From: UBA4124 sp964577515
GTDB taxonomy: Bacteria > Patescibacteriota > Minisyncoccia > Phycocordibacterales > UBA9973
NCBI GenBank assembly: GCA_964577515.1
Contig: CAZNZN010000008.1
Location: 1-22,656 of the forward strand
DNA: 22,656 nt
Direction: 5' to 3'
Within the stretch, counting starts at the first letter, position 1; the number at the start of each line of letters is the position of its first letter. Below, one piece after another: positions 14,638-21,058 of the stretch. The notes under the pieces are model-generated. The model did no database searches. It was given only the letters and a program-made list of their open reading frames with translations, and was not told the origin of the DNA. The translations under genes were made by a program, and so were the position numbers.

Positions 14638-15330
14638 TTATGGTGTTGGTTGGTTAACTACTGGCGCTGTCTCGACCTCAGCCGGCACACTAGGCACTGC
14701 TTGCTGAACCGGCTTGATGGTACTATCAACAAATGTTTGATATGACAGCGCGGCTGGATCAACAGTAAAAGTGAGTTTGAAGTTAATTGTCCGAGTTTTA
14801 TCATCTACAGTGAGATTTGAAAATACAGGATTTTTTATAAGATCACTTTGAGAAAAAGCATCAGACTGCAGTGCTATTGTTGCGTAGCTTCGCGCTGTGC
14901 CGGTAAGGTCTACTTGTACTTGTTGTGACTTCGTTTTGTCATCAGGGGTATACGTATATGAGAAATCTTTATATTGGACTGAGCGAAGTGTTCGCGCTTC
15001 GAGTTCTTTAAAAATAGGGGTAACAACAACGTGATTTTTTATAAGTGTTTTTACACCAGCAATTCGAGCATCAAGGCGTTTCATATCAGAGACGAAATCA
15101 GTGCCAATACCATCACGCGCAGCAACAATAGAAGACTCGAGTTTTTTCTTTTGAGCAGTAAGTTGCTGTTCGTAAAGGTATACTCCCCCAAAAGCAAGAG
15201 CAGTGCCAATCACTACCACTGTAGTAATAAGTGATAATACTCCTACCGTATGTGTGCGATGCGTTGTTGAAACATCCGTCCCATCAATAGGACGCTTAGG
15301 AATAAATGATGAAGGAATGACTGGTTCCAT
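14638..15330 (-). CDS. pilN: type IV pilus alignment protein PilN-like
   Basis: A 230-residue bitopic protein. A 30-residue cytoplasmic tail (EPVIPSSFIPKRP) is followed by one membrane helix (about 28-49), a coiled-coil region (QQLTAQKKKLESSIVAA) and a C-terminal domain ending in a Pro/Val-rich tail. The tail would bind PilM. I assign PilN from its place between pilM and pilO and this topology; sequence identity to PilN is weak. An upstream in-frame TTG (15339) is a poorer start than ATG 15330, which lies 10 bp after a TGTTATACT element. A 56-bp gap with a perfect inverted repeat separates it from pilM. Confidence 0.82.
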   Translation of the reverse strand: MEPVIPSSFIPKRPIDGTDVSTTHRTHTVGVLSLITTVVVIGTALAFGGVYLYEQQLTAQKKKLESSIVAARDGIGTDFVSDMKRLDARIAGVKTLIKNHVVVTPIFKELEARTLRSVQYKDFSYTYTPDDKTKSQQVQVDLTGTARSYATIALQSDAFSQSDLIKNPVFSNLTVDDKTRTINFKLTFTVDPAALSYQTFVDSTIKPVQQAVPSVPAEVETAPVVNQPTP

Positions 15331-15336
15331 GTATAC

Positions 15337-15367
15337 CAAAAGTATAACACTCTTTCATATACTTTTG
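15337..15367. promoter_or_regulatory. 10-bp inverted repeat with extended -10 before pilN
   Basis: CAAAAGTATA (15337-15346) and TATACTTTTG (15358-15367) are perfect inverted copies with an 11-nt spacer. On the minus strand the downstream arm contains the extended -10 TGT-TATACT (15341-15349), 10 bp before the pilN ATG. The repeat lies in the only sizeable gap of the pilMNO operon. It could be an operator over an internal promoter or an mRNA hairpin; there is no U-run, so it does not look like a terminator. Confidence 0.55.
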
Positions 15368-15386
15368 TACAACATACTGCAGTGGA

Positions 15387-16517
15387 TTACTGCAACTGTT
15401 TCAGTGCAAGACCAAGTGCAACAGAAAATTCTGGTCCCGTAGTTTTTAATACACCACTGAGAAAGACTGGTGCTTCTACTTTTGCAAACGGATCCGCAAT
15501 TTCAAGCTCTGCAGAAAAACTTTGTTTTGCGTATTCCAAAAGCCCGCGAGTCATCGCTCCACCTCCAGTAAAAATGATTTTTCCAATGTTTTTGTTATAA
15601 CGCTTTTCATACGCAAGAATAGTTGCGTTTGCTTCTTGGAAAATATCAGAAAGATGTACCTTAATAAGATCAGGAACGTGTGGATGTTCTGGGGTAGGAA
15701 TAAGACCATACTCTTTTTTGAGATTTTCTGCTCGGTCAAATGGCATTTCAAGTGAATGCGCAATAGCAAGCGTCATATCTTGTGATCCTTTATTTGCAAG
15801 GCGGAATGTTTCTACCACGCCGTGTTCAACAATAGAAAGTTTTGTTTTTGATGCACCAATATCAATGATCATTACCGGGAAAAGTTCGCGAGTAAGCACA
15901 CTTCGGATATGGCTAAAGACTTCGATTTCAAGAGATTCCATAGGGAACCCTGCTTTTTGCATAAGCTCTGTGTACTTCACTAATGTTTCGTTGAGCGTAG
16001 CCACAACAAGCACTGACATACGCGCAACCCCACCGCTCTCTGAGAGCACTCGAGCCTCTACCCCAGAATCCTCACGACGAGGAATGATGTACCAATCAAG
16101 AGAAACATCTGTGATGGGCACTGGGATAAATTTCTTTGCTTCGTTTGGGATAACTGTCGCAAGATCTTTTTCTTCGATTTCTGCTGGAAGTTGCAAGATA
16201 AAAATAATACAAGAAGTAGAAGGAATACCGAGTACTACCGACTTGCTTGTGATATGTGTTTCAGCAAGAACATCTGTGAGCGCCTTGGCGAGCGTCTCGG
16301 CATCAAGGTTTGTAACCTGCCCTACAAACCCTTTTTCACCATACTGACCAAGAGCGAGTGCTCCATAGGTATCAAGTACTGCACGACCATTTTCTTTTTT
16401 GAGTTGTACTACCTTTATAGAAGATGTTCCTATATCAACACCGATAGCGAGATTGTTTTTGTTGGTACCGAAAATACCACCCAAGACCTTTTTGATTGAC
16501 GCGAGTATACTATCCAT
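15387..16517 (-). CDS. pilM: type IV pilus actin-like protein PilM
   Basis: A 376-residue actin-fold ATPase that forms the cytoplasmic ring of the pilus and binds the PilN tail. VDIGTSSIKVVQL (28-40) is the phosphate-1 motif, IIDIGASKTKLSIV the second phosphate loop, and IIFTGGGAMTRGL the adenosine motif. Length and order match the PilM/FtsA-like family. It is the first gene of the minus pilus series. TATACT (minus strand, 16525-16530) lies 7 bp before the ATG, with GGGG between. The divergent comF start is only 14 bp away. Confidence 0.95.
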   Translation of the reverse strand: MDSILASIKKVLGGIFGTNKNNLAIGVDIGTSSIKVVQLKKENGRAVLDTYGALALGQYGEKGFVGQVTNLDAETLAKALTDVLAETHITSKSVVLGIPSTSCIIFILQLPAEIEEKDLATVIPNEAKKFIPVPITDVSLDWYIIPRREDSGVEARVLSESGGVARMSVLVVATLNETLVKYTELMQKAGFPMESLEIEVFSHIRSVLTRELFPVMIIDIGASKTKLSIVEHGVVETFRLANKGSQDMTLAIAHSLEMPFDRAENLKKEYGLIPTPEHPHVPDLIKVHLSDIFQEANATILAYEKRYNKNIGKIIFTGGGAMTRGLLEYAKQSFSAELEIADPFAKVEAPVFLSGVLKTTGPEFSVALGLALKQLQ

Positions 16518-16530
16518 ATTCCCCAGTATA
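16507..16530. promoter_or_regulatory. divergent pilM / comF start region
   Basis: Two TATACT boxes face away from each other: plus-strand 16507-16512 for comF, inside the pilM 5' coding end, and minus-strand 16525-16530 for pilM. The start codons are separated by 14 bp (16518-16531). Neither has a good -35. A pilM transcript from this box would be nearly leaderless; the comF leader would be about 12 nt. Confidence 0.45.
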
Positions 16531-16531
16531 A

Positions 16532-17236
16532 ATGAAAAGCTTCTTATTGCCTATCCAAAAGCTCCTGCAGCATTTTTTGTTTGGCAGACATTGTGCAGGG
16601 TGCAAAGCGCCGGGAACAGCCTTATGCGAGAGGTGTTTTACACGTATTCCTCCTGCTGAAGCAACAGAACATGCACATATATATGGTATGGTGAGCTACG
16701 CACACCCACTTGTGCACGACGCACTCTGGGGACTTAAATACCACCACCGCGGGACAGTCGCGCAAGCAATCACCAAATACTGCGGCCCTATAGTACAAGA
16801 ACTGATTGCCGATATACTGATCGACACAGAGCACAGTACTGTTGTATTTGTCCCTATCCCTCAATACAAAGACAAACAGCACACGAGAGGGTTCAACCAA
16901 AGCGCTGCTATAGCAGCATGGCTTTCAGAAAATACTGATATTCCTGTAAAAGACCTTCTTGAAAAGAAATATCACACTACCCCTCAAGCGAAAATACAAA
17001 AAAGAATGGACCGCTTTTATAACATCGCTGGCGTATTTACTATAAAAGACACGGTAACAGTACAAGAAAATACACTCTACGTACTTATCGACGATGTTAC
17101 TACCACAGGAGCGACACTTCTCGAAGGTATGAACGCTTTTAAAAAGGCAGGGGCACTCCACGTGATCGGTATAGCACTTGCACATGGATATAAAAACTGC
17201 GGAACCGGAGAGATTCGAACTCTCGGTCGAGTATAA
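16532..17236 (+). CDS. comF: ComF family phosphoribosyltransferase-like protein
   Basis: A 234-residue protein linked to natural transformation in other bacteria. A four-Cys zinc finger (Cys 21, 24, 32, 35; HCAGC...LCERC) is followed by a type I phosphoribosyltransferase domain. FVPIPQYKDKQHTRGFNQS (106-124) and the PRPP-binding loop VLIDDVTTTGATL (184-196) are both well kept. It sits beside the type IV pilus genes, the other half of a DNA uptake apparatus. The C-terminal residues from about 223 on are encoded by the reverse complement of tRNA-Ser, so the true end is fixed only by a stop codon inside a tRNA gene. Confidence 0.94.
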   Translation: MKSFLLPIQKLLQHFLFGRHCAGCKAPGTALCERCFTRIPPAEATEHAHIYGMVSYAHPLVHDALWGLKYHHRGTVAQAITKYCGPIVQELIADILIDTEHSTVVFVPIPQYKDKQHTRGFNQSAAIAAWLSENTDIPVKDLLEKKYHTTPQAKIQKRMDRFYNIAGVFTIKDTVTVQENTLYVLIDDVTTTGATLLEGMNAFKKAGALHVIGIALAHGYKNCGTGEIRTLGRV

Positions 17237-17288
17237 CCCCGACACCTCTTTAGCAAAGAGGCACATTAGACCACTCTGACACGGTTCC
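17200..17288 (-). tRNA. tRNA-Ser(GCT)
   Basis: An 89-nt class II tRNA. The acceptor GGAACCG pairs with CGGTTCC, and the discriminator is G. The anticodon stem CCTCT/AGAGG holds loop TTGCTAA, with anticodon GCT at minus-strand 17254-17252. A long variable arm closes with GTCG/CGAC, and the T-arm GAGAG-TTCGAAT-CTCTC is normal. CCA is not encoded. It is convergent with comF and overlaps its last 37 bases. Confidence 0.96.
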
Positions 17289-17326
17289 AGACTGTCCGCC
17301 CTACTCTACCATATTTTATCTCTCGA

Positions 17327-17363
17327 AAAAAGAAAAACACCCTGATTGCAAAGGGTGTTTTTT
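17327..17363. terminator. bidirectional intrinsic terminator
   Basis: AAAAACACCCT (17333-17343) pairs with AGGGTGTTTTT (17352-17362), loop GATTGCAA, with A and T tracts on the flanks. It stops the minus-strand secreted-protein gene and the plus-strand comF transcript that runs antisense through tRNA-Ser. Confidence 0.9.
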
Positions 17364-17405
17364 CGGTAAGTGTTACGAAGAGTAATTGTAGATTTTTGTA
17401 GCTAT

Positions 17406-17912
17406 TTAGTTGTTTATGAGAGAACGTGCTGGTGGAGTGATGCCCGCTGCAGTAAGTACTGCTTTTGCTTCATCTCGTTTTCCCTGTTCCATAAGCGTAT
17501 GCGCTTGTTCCCATGCGGTTTTCTGAACATCAGTAAGGTTTGGCGGTGTTCCGCGCCCTCCTTTTCCGTCACCATGAGGCCCTGTTTTGAAGCCTAGTGC
17601 AGACAGTATCTTTTCTGCACCTGCCATATCCCCTGACTGTCGTAGTTTCTCTGCTTCTACCATTTTTGCGAATACCACTTCAGTGATTTCTGGTGCATTA
17701 GCTGGCTTTTGTACCTGAGCTATTGCTGTCTTAAATGCAGCATAGTCATTGGCAAGCAGTGCAGCATGGACTGCTTGATGTTGTGCATCGTTACGCGGTC
17801 CTTTTCTAATAGTTGTTGTGCTATCGGAAGCAGCATACGCGCTCGTTGCAGCAAGGGCTGAAGCGATGCCGAGCATACCCAAGCCCATTGCAAGAGTGTT
17901 TCGTTTTTTCAT
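17406..17912 (-). CDS. small secreted helical protein with two degenerate repeats
   Basis: A 168-residue protein of no recognised family. The N-terminus is a Sec signal peptide: MKKRN, a hydrophobic core, and a probable cleavage AYA-A after residue 27. The mature part is helical and Ala-rich. Two segments about 50 residues apart resemble each other: AEKLRQSGDMAGAEKILSALG (87-107) and AHTLMEQGKRDEAKAVLTAAG (137-157), which look TPR-like. Between them is a Gly/Lys-rich linker (111-121). It is the last gene of the ECF sigma set. TATTCT lies 7 bp before the ATG, so it may also have its own promoter. A role as the envelope-side output or sensor of that set is an inference from position. Confidence 0.82.
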   Translation of the reverse strand: MKKRNTLAMGLGMLGIASALAATSAYAASDSTTTIRKGPRNDAQHQAVHAALLANDYAAFKTAIAQVQKPANAPEITEVVFAKMVEAEKLRQSGDMAGAEKILSALGFKTGPHGDGKGGRGTPPNLTDVQKTAWEQAHTLMEQGKRDEAKAVLTAAGITPPARSLINN

Positions 17913-17951
17913 AAATTAAAGAATATGTTTCATAAATCCAAGTTTGTAATC

Positions 17952-17980
17952 ATATGCTGAATGATATCGCTTCAGCATAT
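17952..17980. repeat. 10-bp inverted repeat between membrane and secreted protein genes
   Basis: ATATGCTGAA (17952-17961) and TTCAGCATAT (17971-17980) are perfect inverted copies with a 9-nt loop, 6 bp after the membrane protein stop on the minus strand. No U-run follows, so it is more like an mRNA-stabilising or attenuating hairpin, or an operator, than a terminator. Confidence 0.6.
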
Positions 17981-17986
17981 CAAGTA

Positions 17987-18823
17987 CTACGGCTGTGGAA
18001 CGAATTTTCTTTCACCAGCACGCGGACCTTGAGGACGAGCTGCCTGCACGATTTCCTTACAACGGCTTGAGAGTTGTTCAATGCGGTCTTGAAACGGGCG
18101 TCGCGGTTGTGGCGATAGTGTTGTATCACGAGGAGCATAATTAGGAGTAAATTCCCACGGCATCATCAGGCATGCAAAAAAAGTATGGTCTCCGGTAATT
18201 TCCCCCACAATACGAACAGACGTATCCTGTGCAAGCAACGAATCCTCAATAATACCACTTGCGTCGATTGCCCATTGCTCCCCGTTTGTATCGAGAAGTG
18301 TCACCATGTCACCATTGATAGAGAGTATTCCTGCAAGACGACCCTCTTCTGGAACCACCCACAACGTTTTTTGTGTACGCTCTGCACTAAAACGTATGAA
18401 ACTATTGCGCTTTACCGTCATATCAAGCGCAACCAATGAAACACCAATCAAAAAACTCACACAAAAACTTCCAAGAAGAATAGCACTTGTTTTATATCGA
18501 TACCCCTTTGCAGTGAAGCGAAGTGTTTTTACAATCACCATACCGAACACCACAAGTGAAACAATCCATATCAGAGGAATCACTGTGAGTAAAAAGGTAG
18601 CAAGAGACGGCCGCGTTATAGCACGGTACTCCCATCCAGCATGGAGCATGCTAAATAAAATACTTGCCATAGCAAACCCGCCGAGTACAGTCACCGCCGC
18701 CCCTGGTGTCCACAGCGCAGCATGTCGGGCAAGAAAATACCACTTACTTTTTGGAGTAACGTTTTCAGCAGAAATACGATCGAGCACAGCGTCTTTTATT
18801 GTAGTGTTAGTGTTGTTGTCCAT
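17987..18823 (-). CDS. three-helix membrane protein, candidate anti-sigma factor
   Basis: A 278-residue protein. A 35-residue N-terminal segment (IKDAVLDRISAENVTPKSKWYFLAR) is followed by three membrane helices at about 38-60, 73-98 and 112-134. A beta-rich outer domain follows (about 145-225: GRLAGILSINGDMVTLLD, SVRIVGEITG) and then a Pro/Arg-rich tail. With the N-terminus inside, three helices put the C-domain outside. It overlaps the ECF sigma gene by 17 bp. An N-terminal cytoplasmic segment on a membrane protein encoded with an ECF sigma suggests an anti-sigma role, but no zinc-binding anti-sigma motif is present, so this is an inference from context. Confidence 0.8.
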   Translation of the reverse strand: MDNNTNTTIKDAVLDRISAENVTPKSKWYFLARHAALWTPGAAVTVLGGFAMASILFSMLHAGWEYRAITRPSLATFLLTVIPLIWIVSLVVFGMVIVKTLRFTAKGYRYKTSAILLGSFCVSFLIGVSLVALDMTVKRNSFIRFSAERTQKTLWVVPEEGRLAGILSINGDMVTLLDTNGEQWAIDASGIIEDSLLAQDTSVRIVGEITGDHTFFACLMMPWEFTPNYAPRDTTLSPQPRRPFQDRIEQLSSRCKEIVQAARPQGPRAGERKFVPQP

Positions 18824-19382
18824 AGTGTTTCTTTAATGCTTCCTGGAGCATTTTCTTTACGCGGTTGATCCGCACCGCGACGGTCCCTGGCGGTAGTGCC
18901 AAGATATCAGCGATTTCATCATAGCTTTTCTCTTCAAAAAAACGAAGTTCTACGATATCTTGATATTTTTCTGGAAGCGTCTGCACTGCCTCCTCTATTG
19001 CCTGGCGAAGCTCTGCTTTCTGTGCAGCTATATCAGCTCCGAGTTCTGATGCGAGTGTTTGCATAACCCCTTCATCACCCTCTAGAGAGAGGTGTGGTCG
19101 TCGTTTTTCTCTGCGATACCAATCAACCATTTCATTTCGTGCGATACGGTAGGCCCATGATGAGAAAGAAAGGTCTGGGTCAAAATCATTGATATTCTTA
19201 TATATCTTTATGAAAATATTTTGCAAAATATCTTTTCGATCCTCAGAAGAAGCGTTTGATTTGCGTTGTATATAGCGGGAAAGCTTTGTTTCGTATCGTT
19301 CGATGATTTCGCCCAAAACACGCGTATCACTACGCAGCGCTTTTGCAAGCATCTCATCGGTTGTATACGGTGTTTCGTCCAC
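18807..19382 (-). CDS. ECF-type RNA polymerase sigma factor
   Basis: A 191-residue sigma-70 family protein with only regions 2 and 4. Region 2 spans about 25-95, with DILQNIFIKIYKNINDFD and SFSSWAYRIARNEMVDWYRR (the -10 recognition and melting part). Region 4 spans about 130-186, with LPEKYQDIVELRFFEEKSYDEIA and PPGTVAVRINRVKKML forming the helix-turn-helix. The start is GTG at 19382, 6 bp after a TATACT box; ATG 19352 is an alternative that would remove ten residues. The stop overlaps the candidate anti-sigma gene. Its target promoters cannot be read from this window with confidence. Confidence 0.95.
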   Translation of the reverse strand: MDETPYTTDEMLAKALRSDTRVLGEIIERYETKLSRYIQRKSNASSEDRKDILQNIFIKIYKNINDFDPDLSFSSWAYRIARNEMVDWYRREKRRPHLSLEGDEGVMQTLASELGADIAAQKAELRQAIEEAVQTLPEKYQDIVELRFFEEKSYDEIADILALPPGTVAVRINRVKKMLQEALKKHYGQQH

Positions 19383-19388
19383 TACTGT

Positions 19389-19394
19389 AGTATA
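19389..19394 (-). promoter_or_regulatory. possible -10 box of the ECF sigma gene
   Basis: Minus-strand TATACT lies 6 bp before the GTG start, so a transcript would be leaderless. No -35 was seen. Nearby, ATTTCTT (19412-19418) and AAGAAAT (19424-19430) form a 7-bp inverted repeat that could be an operator. Confidence 0.35.
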
Positions 19395-19433
19395 TACGCT
19401 GGAGAAGAGCGATTTCTTTCATTAAGAAATACC

Positions 19434-19476
19434 TAGCAAACATTCCATAGACAAAAACTGTCTATTTTGCTAAGGT
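19434..19476 (+). promoter_or_regulatory. promoter covered by nested inverted repeats
   Basis: TAGACA (19448-19453), a 17-bp spacer and the extended -10 TGC-TAAGGT (19468-19476) form a promoter for the TIM-barrel gene. Over it lie two nested inverted repeats: the inner ATAGACA/TGTCTAT (19447-19453 with 19459-19465) covers the -35, and the outer TAGCAAA/TTTGCTA (19434-19440 with 19466-19472) reaches the -10. The layout suggests an operator. Confidence 0.55.
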
Positions 19477-19499
19477 TAGCGCAAACAAAACACTGAAAA

Positions 19500-20333
19500 A
19501 TGAAACCGTACATTGGTATTACAGACTTCACTTCTAGTAAGGAAGTAGAAGCAATGCTTGCTGTTTTCGCAGAAGCGTTTCCTTCGAAAAAACACACATT
19601 GATGGTAGGAACTATGATGAGTTATAAAACGCTTCATGGACTACCCACAAAATGGGCTAAAGCTTTTCCCCACCACCACCAGTTTCGGGATATCTATAGG
19701 AGAAAAGATCCTCTGCTCCTGAACACACTTCATTATGCTGATTACGACGGACTCACACGCCCTGAGGATTTAGCAAGAGCAATCTTAATAGCTGGACACA
19801 GAGGCGCGGCAAGTAGTCCAACGATTGATGCATTGCAGTTGGACATGGTGTGGCCCGTAGAATGCATGATACGTTCTGCTGTTGCAATAGCAGAAGATCG
19901 TATTGAAGAAAGTACGAAAGAAGAAAACCCTCTGGAAGATATGAAGATAATCTTACAGGTAGGGAGTCGAGCGATGGAGCTGATGGAAGACGATCCTAAA
20001 AGAGTTGCAAAAAGGATCAGCGAGTACTGCGGTACCGTGCACTGTGTTTTATTTGACAGAAGTGGCGGCCTAGGGAAAGTGATGGAGCCTACGTTGTTGC
20101 AGTCTTACGTCAAGGAAACAAAAAAACGGTGTAAGGGCGTTTCAATTGCAGTGGCTGGGGGGCTTTGTTCTGAAACTTTGGAACTCATCAAACCACTCAT
20201 CGAAGAATTCCCTGACATCTCCATCGATGCTCAGGGTAAACTGCGGAAAAGCGGAAGTGCTATTGACCCTATCGACTGGGACCTAGCAGAACAGTACCTT
20301 AGAAAAGCCGGAGAACTGTTTGAAAAAAAATAG
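19500..20333 (+). CDS. TrpF-like TIM-barrel protein without the catalytic Cys
   Basis: A 277-residue protein. Strand-like segments at even spacing suggest a TIM barrel: YIGITDF (4-10), HTLMVGT (32-38), DALQLDMVWP (110-119), MKIILQVG (148-155), CVLFDRSGGLGK (182-193), SIAVAGGL (215-222) and ISIDAQGKLR (240-249). The last three resemble the D...GGtGK, AGGL and DvsSGvE elements of phosphoribosylanthranilate isomerase, which bind the substrate phosphate. The barrel's first strand has IGIT where that enzyme has the CGIT general-base Cys, while Asp185 of LFD is kept. No trp genes are near. At 277 residues it is longer than the usual 200-220. Function is unknown; an isomerase acting on another sugar phosphate is one option. 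Confidence 0.72.
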   Translation: MKPYIGITDFTSSKEVEAMLAVFAEAFPSKKHTLMVGTMMSYKTLHGLPTKWAKAFPHHHQFRDIYRRKDPLLLNTLHYADYDGLTRPEDLARAILIAGHRGAASSPTIDALQLDMVWPVECMIRSAVAIAEDRIEESTKEENPLEDMKIILQVGSRAMELMEDDPKRVAKRISEYCGTVHCVLFDRSGGLGKVMEPTLLQSYVKETKKRCKGVSIAVAGGLCSETLELIKPLIEEFPDISIDAQGKLRKSGSAIDPIDWDLAEQYLRKAGELFEKK

Positions 20334-20349
20334 GACAAATCATGTAAAA

Positions 20350-20373
20350 GCTTGCAACTATGCAAGTTTTTTT
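20350..20373. terminator. intrinsic terminator after TIM-barrel gene
   Basis: CTTGCA (20351-20356) pairs with TGCAAG (20361-20366), loop ACTA, followed by seven T. It lies 17 bp after the plus-strand stop. A-rich sequence upstream gives a weaker U-run on the minus strand. Confidence 0.85.
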
Positions 20374-20622
20374 ATTGCGGAGACAGCAGAGCTGCACTCT
20401 CGCAAACTATGGTCGTACAATGTACTCCCTGTTTTGCGGAGTACTCGGGTTAAGTACCCGTGGGTTCAACCCTTGTAAGGGTATTCTAGCATTTTTCTCG
20501 GGGTGCTAACTAGGTACTCGGGTCGCTATCCTCTTTTTACAAAATGCGACAGTCGGGCCCTCTTATCAGCAACTAAGTGAGTTGGGCAAAAAATGATAAA
20601 TTGTGCAACTAAATAAAAAGAT
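20374..20622. other. palindrome-rich stretch without a supported gene
   Basis: No credible coding region was found in these 249 bp. It holds several short inverted repeats in a row: CGGGTTAAGTACCCG (20446-20460), GGGTTCAACCC (20462-20472), CCCTTGTAAGGG (20470-20481) and, further on, CAACT-AAGTG-AGTTG. The 10-mer GTACTCGGGT occurs twice (20441-20450, 20514-20523). It lies at the junction between the core-like genes and the antiporter cassette. Possible readings are a structured RNA, a recombination scar or a decayed tRNA-like element. None fits fully. Confidence 0.4.
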
Positions 20623-21006
20623 TTAAATAAAATATCCGACCAAGGAGAGATACAGACCTAAAATAACCATGAGACCGCCAGAGTATGGGAGAATCTTGGA
20701 TTTAACCGTCCAATCTCCGCCTTGATCAACAAAGCCCGGTGCGACTGTCGTTGCAAACCCTTTAACGAGGGTCAGCCAGCCGAGCAGACTTACAAGGATC
20801 TGCGGAAGAGTATTCCAAACATTGTGAAAATGTATTTGAGCGATACCAACTGAAATCGCCATCATGCCGAAACAAAGAATAGCCAGCGTTTCTTTCTCCA
20901 ATTCATGATACATCCTCATGTAGTATTTACGGCTGAAAAAAATTCCCAAACCAACCGCCAGCAAGGCGGGCCCCCAAAGTGATGCGAGAAATACTGTTGT
21001 TTCCAT
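20623..21006 (-). CDS. small four-helix membrane protein, unknown
   Basis: A 127-residue very hydrophobic protein with about four membrane helices (8-25, 42-58, 69-87, 107-126). Between helices 3 and 4 is a soluble loop with a Gly-rich patch, VDQGGDWTVKSKILPY. HFHNVW at about 59-64 is polar and His-containing at a membrane boundary. Not recognised. It lies 52 bp after the antiporter on the same strand, last of a four-gene cassette, so a link with ion transport is possible but unproven. No ribosome binding site is clear. Confidence 0.72.
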   Translation of the reverse strand: METTVFLASLWGPALLAVGLGIFFSRKYYMRMYHELEKETLAILCFGMMAISVGIAQIHFHNVWNTLPQILVSLLGWLTLVKGFATTVAPGFVDQGGDWTVKSKILPYSGGLMVILGLYLSLVGYFI

Positions 21007-21058
21007 AATTTTTAAGGTTAATTTTTAATATTCAAAACTCTGCTCTTATTATTTTACA

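Noticed and set aside
15718..16347. 209-codon plus-strand open frame
   Set aside because: Antisense shadow of pilM; Ser-rich translation follows from pilM codon use.
17952..17980. Inverted repeat as a terminator
   Set aside because: The stem is A/T-rich and no U-run follows on either strand.
18306..18836. 176-codon plus-strand open frame
   Set aside because: Antisense to the membrane protein of the sigma set, which has clear helices and coupling to the sigma gene.
20374..20450. Minus-strand short frame ending GVHCTTIVCESAALLSPQ before the terminator
   Set aside because: Only about 25 codons after an in-frame stop, no start codon with upstream signals, and no recognisable family.
20440..20485. 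tRNA-like anticodon and T-arm look (CGGGTTAAGTACCCG then GGGTTCAACCC)
   Set aside because: No acceptor stem or D-arm could be found, and the T-stem would be mostly G-T pairs. Left as unexplained palindromes.
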